From Piscinibacter caeni (lineage in GTDB: Bacteria; Pseudomonadota; Gammaproteobacteria; Burkholderiales; Burkholderiaceae_C), in contig KZ836130.1 of NCBI GenBank assembly GCA_003265685.1, positions 1 to 33,150 on the forward strand: a stretch of 33,150 nt of DNA. The letters are read 5' to 3'. Below, piece by piece: positions 17,595 to 28,923 of the stretch; the first letter of the stretch is position 1, and every line of letters starts with the position of its first letter. The position numbers and the translations under genes were made by a program. Under the pieces are notes generated by a model. That model saw nothing but the letters and a program-made list of their open reading frames with translations. It had not been told where the DNA came from and did not search any database.

Positions 17595-18626
17595 ATGTCC
17601 CGACCGTTCGTCCACCGCTTCCTGGCCGGCCTGCTGCTGGCCGCCTGCAGCCTCGCCGCCGCCGCGCCCCGCACCCCGGAACCCCAGCCCTACGGCGAGC
17701 GCGAGGACGTGATGCGCTTCGCCGACGCCGCCGCGCAGCGGCTCGAGGCCGAGCCGCAGTGGGTGCGCGGCGTGCTCGCGCAGGCCCGCCTGGTGCCGGC
17801 GGTGGCCCGGCTGATCATGCCGCCCCCGCCCGGCACGGCCAAGGACTGGGCGGCCTACCGCGCCCGCTTCGTGGAGCCCAAGCGGATTGCCGCAGGCCTG
17901 GCCTTCTGGCGCGAGCACGAACGCTGGCTGAACCTCGCCGAGGAGCGCTGGGGCGTGCCGCCGGCCATCGTGGTCGGCATCGTCGGCGTGGAGACGCTGT
18001 ACGGCCAGCACACCGGCAGCTTCCGCGTGCTCGACGCGCTGGCCACGCTGTCGTTCGACTTCCCGCCCGGGCGGCGCGACCGCAGCGAGTTCTTCCGCAG
18101 CGAGCTGGAGGCCTTCCTGCAGCTGGCGCGCCGCGAGGCGCTCGACCCGCTCGAGGCCAAGGGCAGCTACGCGGGCGCGATCGGCCTGCCCCAGTTCATG
18201 CCCTCGAGCGTCCTGAAGTACGCGGTCGACTTCGACGGCGACGGCCGCATCGACCTGCTCGGCAGCCCGGCCGACGCGATCGGCAGCGTCGCGCGTTACC
18301 TGGCCGAGTTCGGCTGGCAGCGCGGCGCGCCGACCCACTTCGCCGTGGCCGCGCCGGTGGAGGTGCGCGACCGCGCGCTGCTGCTGGTGCCCGACATCCT
18401 GCCGAGCTTCGACACCGCCGGGTTCGCCGAGCGAGGCGCGAAGCTCGACGAGGCCGGTGCCGCCTGGCCCGGCAAGCTGGCGCTGATCGAGCTGCAGAAC
18501 GGCGACGACGCGCCGAGCTACGTGGCCGGCACCACCAACTTCTACGCCATCACGCGCTACAACTGGTCGAGCTACTACGCGATGGCGGTGATCGAGCTGG
18601 GCGAGGCGGTGCGCCGCCAGCGCTGA
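17595..18626 (+). CDS. mltB: Lytic murein transglycosylase, MltB family
   Basis: The 343-residue protein matches membrane-bound lytic transglycosylase B, which cleaves peptidoglycan glycan strands to form 1,6-anhydromuramyl ends. The predicted catalytic acid is Glu133 in IVGVETLYGQ; SYAGAIGLPQFMPSS and the DFDGDGRIDLL segment are also family hallmarks. The N-terminus has a hydrophobic signal with LAAC (Cys18), consistent with a lipoprotein, though a later AAA cleavage cannot be excluded. The ATG at 17595 lies 7 bases after the tgpA stop. A longer frame would begin inside tgpA and is unlikely. Its position directly after the membrane transglutaminase suggests shared work in the cell envelope. 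Confidence 0.92.
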   Translation: MSRPFVHRFLAGLLLAACSLAAAAPRTPEPQPYGEREDVMRFADAAAQRLEAEPQWVRGVLAQARLVPAVARLIMPPPPGTAKDWAAYRARFVEPKRIAAGLAFWREHERWLNLAEERWGVPPAIVVGIVGVETLYGQHTGSFRVLDALATLSFDFPPGRRDRSEFFRSELEAFLQLARREALDPLEAKGSYAGAIGLPQFMPSSVLKYAVDFDGDGRIDLLGSPADAIGSVARYLAEFGWQRGAPTHFAVAAPVEVRDRALLLVPDILPSFDTAGFAERGAKLDEAGAAWPGKLALIELQNGDDAPSYVAGTTNFYAITRYNWSSYYAMAVIELGEAVRRQR

Positions 18627-18636
18627 CGGAGCGACG

Positions 18637-20373
18637 ATGCACCACGAGATCGGCCTCATCACCACCGTCGCGGTCGGCCTCGGCCTGGCGCTGGTGCTGG
18701 GCTTCGTGGCGGCGCGGCTGAAGCTGCCGGCGCTGGTGGGCTACCTGGCCGCCGGCATCCTGATCGGCCCGGGCACGCCCGGCTTCGTGGCGGACGTGGA
18801 CATCGCCGCGCAGCTGGCCGAGATCGGCGTGATGCTGCTGATGTTCGGCGTCGGCCTGCACTTCTCGCTCGACGACCTGATGGCCGTGAAGCGCATCGCC
18901 GTGCCCGGCGCGGTGGTCCAGATGGCCGCCGCCACGGTGCTCGGCGCCGCGCTGGCCACCTGGTGGGGCTGGAGCCTCGGCGCGGCGCTGGTGTTCGGGC
19001 TCGCGCTCTCGGTGGCCAGCACGGTGGTGCTGCTCAAGGCGCTCGAGCAGCGCGGCGTGCTCGATTCGATGAACGGCCGCATCGCGGTCGGCTGGCTGGT
19101 GGTCGAGGACCTGGCGATGGTGCTGGTGCTGGTGCTGCTGCCGGCGCTGGCGCCGATGCTGGGCGGCGCGACCGGCACGTCCGCCGGCGGCAACCTCTGG
19201 CTGGCGCTCGGCCGCACGCTGCTCGAGGTGACGCTGTTCGTCGCGCTGATGCTGGTGGTGGGCCGGCGCCTGTTCCCCTGGCTGCTGTGGCAGGTCAACA
19301 AGACCGGCTCGCGCGAGCTGTTCACGCTGTGCGTGGTGGCCGCGGCGGTGACCATCGCCTACGGCTCGGCGGCGCTGTTCGGCGTCTCGTTCGCGCTCGG
19401 CGCCTTCTTCGCCGGCATGGTGCTGCGCGAATCGGAGTTCAGTCACCGCGCGGCGCAGGAGACGCTGCCGCTGCGCGACGCCTTCGCGGTGCTGTTCTTC
19501 GTCTCGGTGGGCATGCTGTTCGATCCGGCCGTGCTGCTCGAGCAGCCGCTGCAGGTGCTGGCCGTGGTGGCCATCGTGATCGTCGGCAAGTCGCTCGCCG
19601 CCTTCGGCCTGGTGCTGCTGTTCCGCTACCCGCTGAACACCGCGCTGACTGTCTCGGCCAGCCTGGCGCAGATCGGCGAGTTCTCGTTCATCCTGGCCGC
19701 GCTGGGCGTGTCGCTGCAGCTGCTGCCGCAAGAGGGGCAGAGCCTGATCGTCGCCGGCGCGCTGTTCTCGATCGCCCTGAACCCGCTGGTGTTCTCGCTG
19801 GTCGAGCCGGCCTCGCGCTGGATGCGGGCGCGCTCGGCGCTGGCGCGCCGGCTCGACGAACGCGACGACCCGCTGGCCGAGCTGCCGCTGCACACCGAGC
19901 AGAAATACCTGGCGCGCCAGGTGGTGCTGGTCGGGCACGGACGGGTCGGGCGGCACATCGCCGGGGCGCTGCGCGTCGCCGGCGTGCCGGTGGTGGTGGC
20001 CGAGCGCAATCGCGAGCGCGTCGAGGAGCTGCGCGCCCAGGGGCTGCCGGCGGTCTCGGGCGACGCGGCCGAGCCGGCGGTGCTGATCCAGGCCCACATC
20101 GCCAACGCGGCGCTGCTGGTGATCGCCGTGCCCGAGACGATCGGCGTGACGCAGATGATCGAGACCGCCCGCACGCTGAACCCGGCCATCCGGGTGCTGG
20201 TGCGCGCCCCCAGCGAGGAGGAGGCCCGCCTGCTCGAGGCCGGCAGCGCGGCCCGCGCCTTCGTCGCCGAGCACGAGCTGGCCGAGGCGATGCTGCGCGA
20301 GGTGCTCGGCGCCGCCCGGGCCGAGCCGCGCTCGGCCGCGGCGGCGCAGCCCGCCGCCCACCCCTTGCCCTAG
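18637..20373 (+). CDS. ybaL: CPA2 cation:proton antiporter, YbaL/KefB-like
   Basis: The 578-residue inner-membrane protein aligns by eye with E. coli YbaL along its length: LMFGVGLHFSLDDLMAVK, FGLALSVASTVVLLKALE, SRELFTL, FALGAFFAGMVLRESEFSHRAA..LPLRDAFAVLFFVSVGMLFD. About 12 hydrophobic segments are followed by a TrkA-N/RCK nucleotide-binding domain from about residue 425, with the Rossmann motif GHGRVGRHIAG. CPA2 transporters of this kind move K+ or Na+ against protons and are gated by nucleotide or glutathione adducts; YbaL itself is poorly characterised. It starts 10 bases after the mltB stop and may be in the same transcript. Confidence 0.93.
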   Translation: MHHEIGLITTVAVGLGLALVLGFVAARLKLPALVGYLAAGILIGPGTPGFVADVDIAAQLAEIGVMLLMFGVGLHFSLDDLMAVKRIAVPGAVVQMAAATVLGAALATWWGWSLGAALVFGLALSVASTVVLLKALEQRGVLDSMNGRIAVGWLVVEDLAMVLVLVLLPALAPMLGGATGTSAGGNLWLALGRTLLEVTLFVALMLVVGRRLFPWLLWQVNKTGSRELFTLCVVAAAVTIAYGSAALFGVSFALGAFFAGMVLRESEFSHRAAQETLPLRDAFAVLFFVSVGMLFDPAVLLEQPLQVLAVVAIVIVGKSLAAFGLVLLFRYPLNTALTVSASLAQIGEFSFILAALGVSLQLLPQEGQSLIVAGALFSIALNPLVFSLVEPASRWMRARSALARRLDERDDPLAELPLHTEQKYLARQVVLVGHGRVGRHIAGALRVAGVPVVVAERNRERVEELRAQGLPAVSGDAAEPAVLIQAHIANAALLVIAVPETIGVTQMIETARTLNPAIRVLVRAPSEEEARLLEAGSAARAFVAEHELAEAMLREVLGAARAEPRSAAAAQPAAHPLP

Positions 20374-20386
20374 GGGCCCCTGCAAG
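20364..20386. repeat. Nested inverted repeats at the ybaL stop
   Basis: CTTGC (20364-20368) and GCAAG (20382-20386) flank a 10-bp palindrome AGGGGCCCCT. The structure straddles the TAG stop at 20371-20373. There is no T-tract, so it is at best an imperfect transcription barrier. Confidence 0.3.
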
Positions 20387-20453
20387 ACCTGACAGATGAC
20401 CCGCTGCGCCGGGCTCGGTAAGTTCGCGCCCGGGCCGTTCCACGGAGCACAGG

Positions 20454-20897
20454 ATGTCGCTGGAGACCGACGAAGGCACGCTGAAGCTGTTCGTGACGCT
20501 GGGGGCGCGTCGCCAACGTCGGCTGCTGCTGGTGCAGTACGAGGTGCCGCCGAGCGCCGACAAGCCGGGCTGGTGGATCCCCGCGCCGGAACTGGCCTGG
20601 GGCCGCGACCCCTACGAGCAGGCGCTCGCCGAGGCCGTCCGCCTCGGCTACCCCGGCGAGACGCCACGCCTGATGGACGTCGAGAGCTTCATGCTCGGCG
20701 ACGGCCTGTGGCAGGTGATCGTGCACTACGTGATGGACGTCGAGACCGACCCGGCGCCCGGGCCCAACGTGCGCGAGTGGCGCTGGTTCGCGGCGCACGA
20801 GCTGCCCGAGGCGGCCAGCTTCGCGCATCGGCGCTGGGACGCCGAGCTGGCGCGCCGCATGCTCGCCTTCGAGGCGCTGGGCACGACGCCGGCCTGA
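20454..20897 (+). CDS. NUDIX-fold protein with degenerate Nudix box
   Basis: The 147-residue protein has the overall beta-alpha-beta layout of a small Nudix hydrolase: RRLLLVQYEVPP, a WWIPAPELAWGRDPYEQAL segment where the Nudix box should be, then DGLWQVIVHYVMDVE and EWRWFAAHELPEA. The canonical box (GX5EX7REUXEEXGU) is eroded: the segment reads DPYEQALAEAVRLGYPG, with the RE and EE metal-binding residues absent. It may therefore be catalytically dead, or use other acids, as in some regulatory Nudix proteins. The ATG at 20454 follows a weak AGGA. Its stop lies one base from the stop of the convergent 78-residue gene, with no terminator between them. Confidence 0.75.
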   Translation: MSLETDEGTLKLFVTLGARRQRRLLLVQYEVPPSADKPGWWIPAPELAWGRDPYEQALAEAVRLGYPGETPRLMDVESFMLGDGLWQVIVHYVMDVETDPAPGPNVREWRWFAAHELPEAASFAHRRWDAELARRMLAFEALGTTPA

Positions 20898-20898
20898 G

Positions 20899-21135
20899 TC
20901 ACGCGCCGGCCGGCGCCGGCAGCGGCTGGCGCATCGCCTCCAGCCAGTCGTCCAGCGCCGCGCCCTCGCAAACCTGCAGCCCGTGCTGCAGCTCGCGGCT
21001 GGACTCGAACCAGCCGGGGCCGGCGTCGTCCGCGTCGTCGGTCGCCAGGCGCATCATGCGGAAGCGGCGCAGCAGCGCCTCGTCGGCGCCGCGCGGCCGG
21101 CACAGCGTGGCAATGCGGGTGATGAAGCGGGCCAT
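20899..21135 (-). CDS. 78-residue soluble protein at the tail of the ligase/transglutaminase operon
   Basis: The frame starts at an ATG at 21135 with a strong GAGGAG site seven bases upstream, so it is very likely translated. The product has a basic N-terminal helix (MARFITRIATLCRPRG), an Arg-rich centre and the segment GWFESSRELQHGLQV, followed by an acidic WLEAM stretch and a Pro/Ala-rich end (PLPAPAGA). There is no signal peptide. A similar WFESS..L..GL pattern recurs, to my recollection, in short uncharacterised burkholderial proteins. It lies 107 bases after the last transglutaminase on the same strand. That gap is G/C-rich and has no clear terminator. Function unknown. Confidence 0.75.
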   Translation of the reverse strand: MARFITRIATLCRPRGADEALLRRFRMMRLATDDADDAGPGWFESSRELQHGLQVCEGAALDDWLEAMRQPLPAPAGA

Positions 21136-21242
21136 CGGCGGCTCCTCGTGATCTCGATGGAGCCAGTGTTCCGGCCGCCGCCGCAGCCGGAAATCCCGCC
21201 GCGGTCGGCCCCCGGCGGCGGGCCACCCGGCGGGGGGACGTT

Positions 21243-22127
21243 TCAGCCGACCGGGATCACGCTGACCGCCACGTCCATGGTCTGCGTGCCGCCGCCGAGG
21301 ATCACGCCGCGCAGCGGCACGACGTCGGCAAAGTCCGCGCCCCAGGCGAGCGTGATGTAGCGCTGGTCGGCCAGCTGGTCGTTGGTGGGGTCGAACTCGA
21401 CCCAGCCGTGCTGCGGCGAATGGGCGGCCACCCAGGCGTGCGAGGCGTCCACCCCCATCAGGCGGGGCTGGCCGGCCGGTGGGTCGGTCAGCAGGTAGCC
21501 GGAGACGTAACGCGCCGGCAGCCCCAGGCCGCGCAGGCAGGCGAGCATCAGGTGGGCGAAGTCCTGGCAGACGCCGCGGCGCTCCTTCAGCACCTCGTCG
21601 ACCGAGGTGCTGACGGTGGTGGCGCCGGCCTCGAACTCGAACTCGGCATGGATGCGGCGCATCAGGTCGGTCACCGCCTCGAGCCAGTCGCGCCCGGCGG
21701 AGAACGAGGGCCGCGCATAGGCCAGCGCGGCGTCGGACAAGGGCAGCAGCGGCGTGCGCTCGACCATGCGAAGCGCGTCGAGGTCGACCGGCGCGGCCGG
21801 CTGGCGCACCGCCTGGCGCACCGCCTCCCAGGGCTCGGCGGCCTGCGGCTGCAGCTGCGCGCGGGCGCCGACCTCCACCTCGCACTGCATGCTCACGCGC
21901 AGGCGGCGGTGCGCGACATGCAGGCCGAAGTGGGTAACGGTGTTGCCGAAGCTGTCCGGCGCGTCGTGGCGCTCGTCCGGGCGCGGGTCGATGTTCAGGC
22001 GGTGCACCAGCACCTTCTGCCAGGGCAGCTCGCGCGGCGTCAGGCGCGCCAGCTGCCACGACTGCGAGACCGGCGCGTCGTAGGCGTAGCGCGTCTCGTG
22101 TTCGACCTGGTACCTCTGACCTTTCAT
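21243..22127 (-). CDS. Transglutaminase-like cysteine peptidase, second module
   Basis: The 294-residue cytoplasmic protein has the bacterial transglutaminase N-terminal beta domain (YQVEHETRYAYDAPVSQSWQLARLTPRE) and the catalytic core. The triad is complete: Cys187 in RRGVCQDFAH, His230 in DASHAWVAA and Asp246 in EFDPTND. It has no signal peptide. Proteins of this group are usually predicted to be peptidases or amide-transferring enzymes rather than protein cross-linkers. Its ATG overlaps the stop of the ATP-grasp/alpha-E fusion (ATGA), which implies translational coupling and a functional tie to that ligase. This is the last catalytic gene of the operon. Confidence 0.93.
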   Translation of the reverse strand: MKGQRYQVEHETRYAYDAPVSQSWQLARLTPRELPWQKVLVHRLNIDPRPDERHDAPDSFGNTVTHFGLHVAHRRLRVSMQCEVEVGARAQLQPQAAEPWEAVRQAVRQPAAPVDLDALRMVERTPLLPLSDAALAYARPSFSAGRDWLEAVTDLMRRIHAEFEFEAGATTVSTSVDEVLKERRGVCQDFAHLMLACLRGLGLPARYVSGYLLTDPPAGQPRLMGVDASHAWVAAHSPQHGWVEFDPTNDQLADQRYITLAWGADFADVVPLRGVILGGGTQTMDVAVSVIPVG

Positions 22128-24607
22128 GCGACCAGCGACAGCACGCTGCGCGAGGCCGCATGCGAGAAGAACTTGAGCGTCAGCTCGTCGGACACCTGGT
22201 GGGCCATGCGCTGCAGCTGCTCCAGCAGCGCGGCGAGTGCCTCGCTCTCGGGGTGCAGGTCGGCCGGCGTCAGCGCCGCCAGCGCCGCCTGCGCCGGGCC
22301 GATCGCGGCGCCGGCGAAACGCCCGTGGCGCGCCTCGAGCTTGGCGATGTACTCGGCCAGGCCCTTGACCTGGAAGGCCAGTGCGCGCGGCACGGCGTCG
22401 TCGCGCACCAGCAGGTCGAGCACCGGCAGCCACTCGGGCGCGACCAGGTAGCGGGCCCGGTAGGTGACCGACGAATCGGCCCAGTCGAGCAGCCACTCCA
22501 GGCCCTGCGCGCGGCCCTCGTCGGTGGCCACCTGCAGCGCGGCGCACAGGTGCCAGAGCCGCTCGATGCGCCGGCCGATCGACAGGAAGCGCCAGCCCGT
22601 GCCGCGTGTCATGCCGTCCAGCACGAAGCCCGACAGCGTGACCATCGCGGCGACCGCACGATCGAGCCAGGCCAGCGCCAGCGGCAGGCGCATCGTGGCC
22701 GAGGGCACGCTGCGCTGGAACACCGGGTCGCCGATCAGCTGGTTGAGGGTGCGCCAGTGGTCGGCCGACAGCCGGTCGCGCAGGCTGAAGGCCACCTGCG
22801 AGAGCTGGCGCAGCCGCTGCGCCAGCGCGCCCTCGGGGTGCGTGGCGGCGCGCAGCAGCGCCAGCGCCGGGCTCTCGCCCTCGTCGACCAGGCCGAGCCG
22901 CTGCGCCAGCACGAAGGCCGGCGAGACGCCGCCGGCCGCGTCGGCGCCCTCCTCCAGCAGCGCGTCGATGGCCACGCGCAGCAGGCGCATCGCGGCATCG
23001 CAGCGCTCGCCGTAGCGGCCGAACCAGAACAGGTTCTCGGCGGTGCGCGAGGGCAGGTTGGCGCGCGAGCTGACCAGGTCGGCCGGCGTCACCGTGGACG
23101 ACAGCAGCGAGAACGACGCGTTGACCGGCGCGTCGGACAGCACCCAGGTGTCCTTCGAGCGGCCGCCGCGCTGCATCGCGATCACGCGCGGCGTCTCCTC
23201 GCCGGCCACGCGCGTCAGCCCGCCGGGCATCACGCGGTAGCCGTCCGGCGTGGCGACGGCGAACACGCGCAGGCCGACGGTGCGCGCGGCGAGTGTCTCG
23301 CGCGGGCGGCCGTGCCCGGCGCGCTCCAGCACCGGCGCCTGCGACACATGCACCCACTCCTGCGCGACGTAGCGCTGCGGCCGCGCCGCCACGCGCGCCT
23401 TCAGCTCGGCGCGCTGGCGCGCATCCAGGTCCGCGCCGAACACCGCCGGCTCGCGCGCCGAGCGCTCGATCGGCTTGATCAGCACCTGGTCGAGCCGGGC
23501 CCAGGCGTCCTCGAAGGCGGCCGGCTCGCCCAGCCACCAGGTGGCCACCGAGGGCAGGCGCAGCGGCTCGCGCAGTAGTTGCTCGCACAGCCGCGGCAGG
23601 TAACCCAGCAGCGCGCCCGACTCGATCACGCCCGAGCCGAGTGCGTTGGCGATCAGCACGCTGCCGCGCCGCGCACATTCGGTCAGCCCCGGCACGCCGA
23701 GCGCGGAGTCGGAACGCAGCTCGAGCGGATCGCAGTAGTCGTCGTCCTGCCGGCGCAGGATGGCGTGCACACGCTGCAGGCCCTCGACCGTCTTCATCCA
23801 GACGCAGCCGTCGCGCACCGTCAGGTCGCTGCCCTCGACCAGCGCGAAGCCGAGGTAACGCGCCAGCAGCGCATGCTCGAAGTAGGTCTCGTTGAACGGG
23901 CCCGGCGTCAGCAACGCGACCTGCGGCACGCCGTCGCCCGGGCCGTGGCGCGGCGCCCAGTGCAGCAGCGATTCGCGCATCGCGGCGAAGAACGAGGCCA
24001 GGTGCTGCACGCGCAGGTCGCGGAACAGCTCGGGGAACACCCGCGCGACGATCAGCCGGTTCTCGAGCGCATAGCCCGCGCCGGAGGGCGCCTGGGTGCG
24101 GTCGCTCGCCACCCACCAGCGGCCGTCGGGCGAACGCGCCAGGTCGGCGGCGTAGTGGAACAGGTGCACCCCGCCGTTCGGCCGGATGCCCTGCGCCGGG
24201 TGCAGGAAGCCGCCGTGGCCGAAGATCACCGAGGCGGGCACCGCGCCGCTCCTGAGCAACTGCTGCTCGCCGTACACGTCGGCCAGCACGCGGTTCAGCA
24301 GCTCGGCACGCTGCACGATGCCGGCCTCGATCTCGCGCCACTCGTCGGCCGAGATCAGCAGCGGCAGCGGGTCCACCTCCCACGGGCGGTCCTTGCCCTT
24401 CGGATCGGCATACACGTTGTAGGTGATGCCGTTCTCGTGGATCTCGCGCTCCATCAGCGCGAGCGTGTCGCCGATCGCCCCGCCGCCACGCTGCTCCAGC
24501 CCGCGCAGGAAACCCTCCCAGTGCGGACGCGGCTGCTGCGCTGCGGCGAGCATCTCGTCGTAGCGGCCCGGCTGCGCGGCGTAGGCGGCGAGCAGTCTCT
24601 TGAGCAT
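22124..24607 (-). CDS. Circularly permuted ATP-grasp ligase fused to alpha-E domain
   Basis: The 827-residue protein joins two domains encoded separately elsewhere in the same operon. Residues 1-495 are a circularly permuted ATP-grasp (DUF404/DUF407 type): ENGITYNVYAD, GPFNETYFEHALLARYLG (236-253), VMPGGLTRVA (459-468) and SKDTWVLSD (484-492). Residues 517-827 are an alpha-E (DUF403) helical domain, starting SRTAENLFWFGRYGERCDAAMRLLR-like. ATP-grasp enzymes form amide bonds through acyl phosphates. The glycine-rich loop of the stand-alone paralogue (HGAGGYG) is replaced here near residue 378 by KPIERSAREP, marking a different subfamily. Product and substrate are unknown. The 57-base gap to the upstream DUF2126 gene contains a strong inverted repeat. 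Confidence 0.92.
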   Translation of the reverse strand: MLKRLLAAYAAQPGRYDEMLAAAQQPRPHWEGFLRGLEQRGGGAIGDTLALMEREIHENGITYNVYADPKGKDRPWEVDPLPLLISADEWREIEAGIVQRAELLNRVLADVYGEQQLLRSGAVPASVIFGHGGFLHPAQGIRPNGGVHLFHYAADLARSPDGRWWVASDRTQAPSGAGYALENRLIVARVFPELFRDLRVQHLASFFAAMRESLLHWAPRHGPGDGVPQVALLTPGPFNETYFEHALLARYLGFALVEGSDLTVRDGCVWMKTVEGLQRVHAILRRQDDDYCDPLELRSDSALGVPGLTECARRGSVLIANALGSGVIESGALLGYLPRLCEQLLREPLRLPSVATWWLGEPAAFEDAWARLDQVLIKPIERSAREPAVFGADLDARQRAELKARVAARPQRYVAQEWVHVSQAPVLERAGHGRPRETLAARTVGLRVFAVATPDGYRVMPGGLTRVAGEETPRVIAMQRGGRSKDTWVLSDAPVNASFSLLSSTVTPADLVSSRANLPSRTAENLFWFGRYGERCDAAMRLLRVAIDALLEEGADAAGGVSPAFVLAQRLGLVDEGESPALALLRAATHPEGALAQRLRQLSQVAFSLRDRLSADHWRTLNQLIGDPVFQRSVPSATMRLPLALAWLDRAVAAMVTLSGFVLDGMTRGTGWRFLSIGRRIERLWHLCAALQVATDEGRAQGLEWLLDWADSSVTYRARYLVAPEWLPVLDLLVRDDAVPRALAFQVKGLAEYIAKLEARHGRFAGAAIGPAQAALAALTPADLHPESEALAALLEQLQRMAHQVSDELTLKFFSHAASRSVLSLVA

Positions 24608-24634
24608 CGGCCGATTGTCCGCGGTGGAGGTGGG

Positions 24635-24663
24635 CCCCGCCCTGCCGGAAACGCGGGGCGGGG
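24635..24663 (-). repeat. 8-bp inverted repeat between DUF2126 and ATP-grasp/alpha-E genes
   Basis: CCCCGCCC (24635-24642) pairs perfectly with GGGCGGGG (24656-24663) around a 13-base loop. It begins just after the DUF2126 stop in transcription direction. No T-tract follows on the minus strand, so it is not a standard terminator. It could attenuate or process the transcript and is at the largest gap between catalytic genes in this operon. Confidence 0.5.
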
Positions 24664-24664
24664 T

Positions 24665-28075
<3,411 letters not shown>

Positions 28076-28909
28076 TCAGGGCTCCAGGGTGATCTGTTCT
28101 TCTGCTTCGCGGACGAGCACATGCACGCGCATCGATTCCTCGCCGCCGCCCTCGCGCACGCCGCGCACCGGCGCGCAGGCGCGGTAGTCGGGCCCGACCG
28201 CCAGGCGCACGTGGCGCTCGTCCATCAGCGCGTCGTGCGTGATGTCCACGCTCAGCCAGCGGCGCGCGGCGGCGTCGATGCAGACATCGGCCCAGGCGTG
28301 GCTGGCCAGCTCGGCGGCGCGCGGCGAGTGGAAATAGCCGCTCACGTAGCGCGCCGGCACGCCGGCCGCCCGGCAGGCGGCGATGAAGACATGCGCCTGG
28401 TCCTGGCACACGCCGGCGCCCAGGTCCAGCGCCTCGCGCGCGCTGGTGCGCACGTGGGTCACCCCGGCCTCGTAGCGCACCGCCGCGCGCACCGCGGCAG
28501 CCAGGCCCAGCACGGCAGCAACGTCGGGCGCGCCGGCCAGGTGCGCGCGGCCGAGCGCACTCAGCCGCGCGTCGGCCGCGGTCAGCGGCGTCGGGCGCAG
28601 GTACAGCGCGGGGTGCGGATCGCCGGGGCCGTCCTCCAGCCAGGGTGAACCGCGCGTGGCCACCAGCCCGTTCGCACGCACGCTGCCGCGGTACAGATTG
28701 CGTCCGTGGCGCTGGCGCGCCAGGCTCCAGCTGTGCGCGAGGTTGCCGTAGCCGTCACGCTGCGCGTACAGCGGCGCCGGCGCGCAGAGGCTCCACTCGA
28801 GCACCTCCTGGTGCGCGCTGCCCTGCGGCGTCAGGCACAGGTGCTGCAGCGCGTACTGCAGCGGCGCGCTGTACTCGTAGTGCGTCTCGTGCTCGATGCG
28901 CAGCTTCAT
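28076..28909 (-). CDS. Transglutaminase-like cysteine peptidase, first module
   Basis: The 277-residue cytoplasmic protein has the N-terminal beta domain (IEHETHYEYSAPLQYALQHL) and the catalytic core with Cys168 in GAGVCQDQAH, His204 in ASHAWADV and Asp222 in SVDITHD. The acid motif differs from the usual DPTND of its paralogue at 21243-22127, so the pair have diverged. There is no signal peptide. Its stop lies against the ATG of the transglutaminase-DUF2126 gene, and it begins 14 bases after the alpha-E gene, so it is embedded in the operon. A peptidase or amide-transfer role is predicted from the fold; no substrate is known. Confidence 0.93.
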   Translation of the reverse strand: MKLRIEHETHYEYSAPLQYALQHLCLTPQGSAHQEVLEWSLCAPAPLYAQRDGYGNLAHSWSLARQRHGRNLYRGSVRANGLVATRGSPWLEDGPGDPHPALYLRPTPLTAADARLSALGRAHLAGAPDVAAVLGLAAAVRAAVRYEAGVTHVRTSAREALDLGAGVCQDQAHVFIAACRAAGVPARYVSGYFHSPRAAELASHAWADVCIDAAARRWLSVDITHDALMDERHVRLAVGPDYRACAPVRGVREGGGEESMRVHVLVREAEEQITLEP

Positions 28910-28923
28910 CGGCCGACACGGCG

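Noticed and set aside
21160-21242. Possible terminator between the last transglutaminase and the 78-residue gene
   Set aside because: The GC-rich tracts there pair only imperfectly and no T-tract follows on the minus strand.
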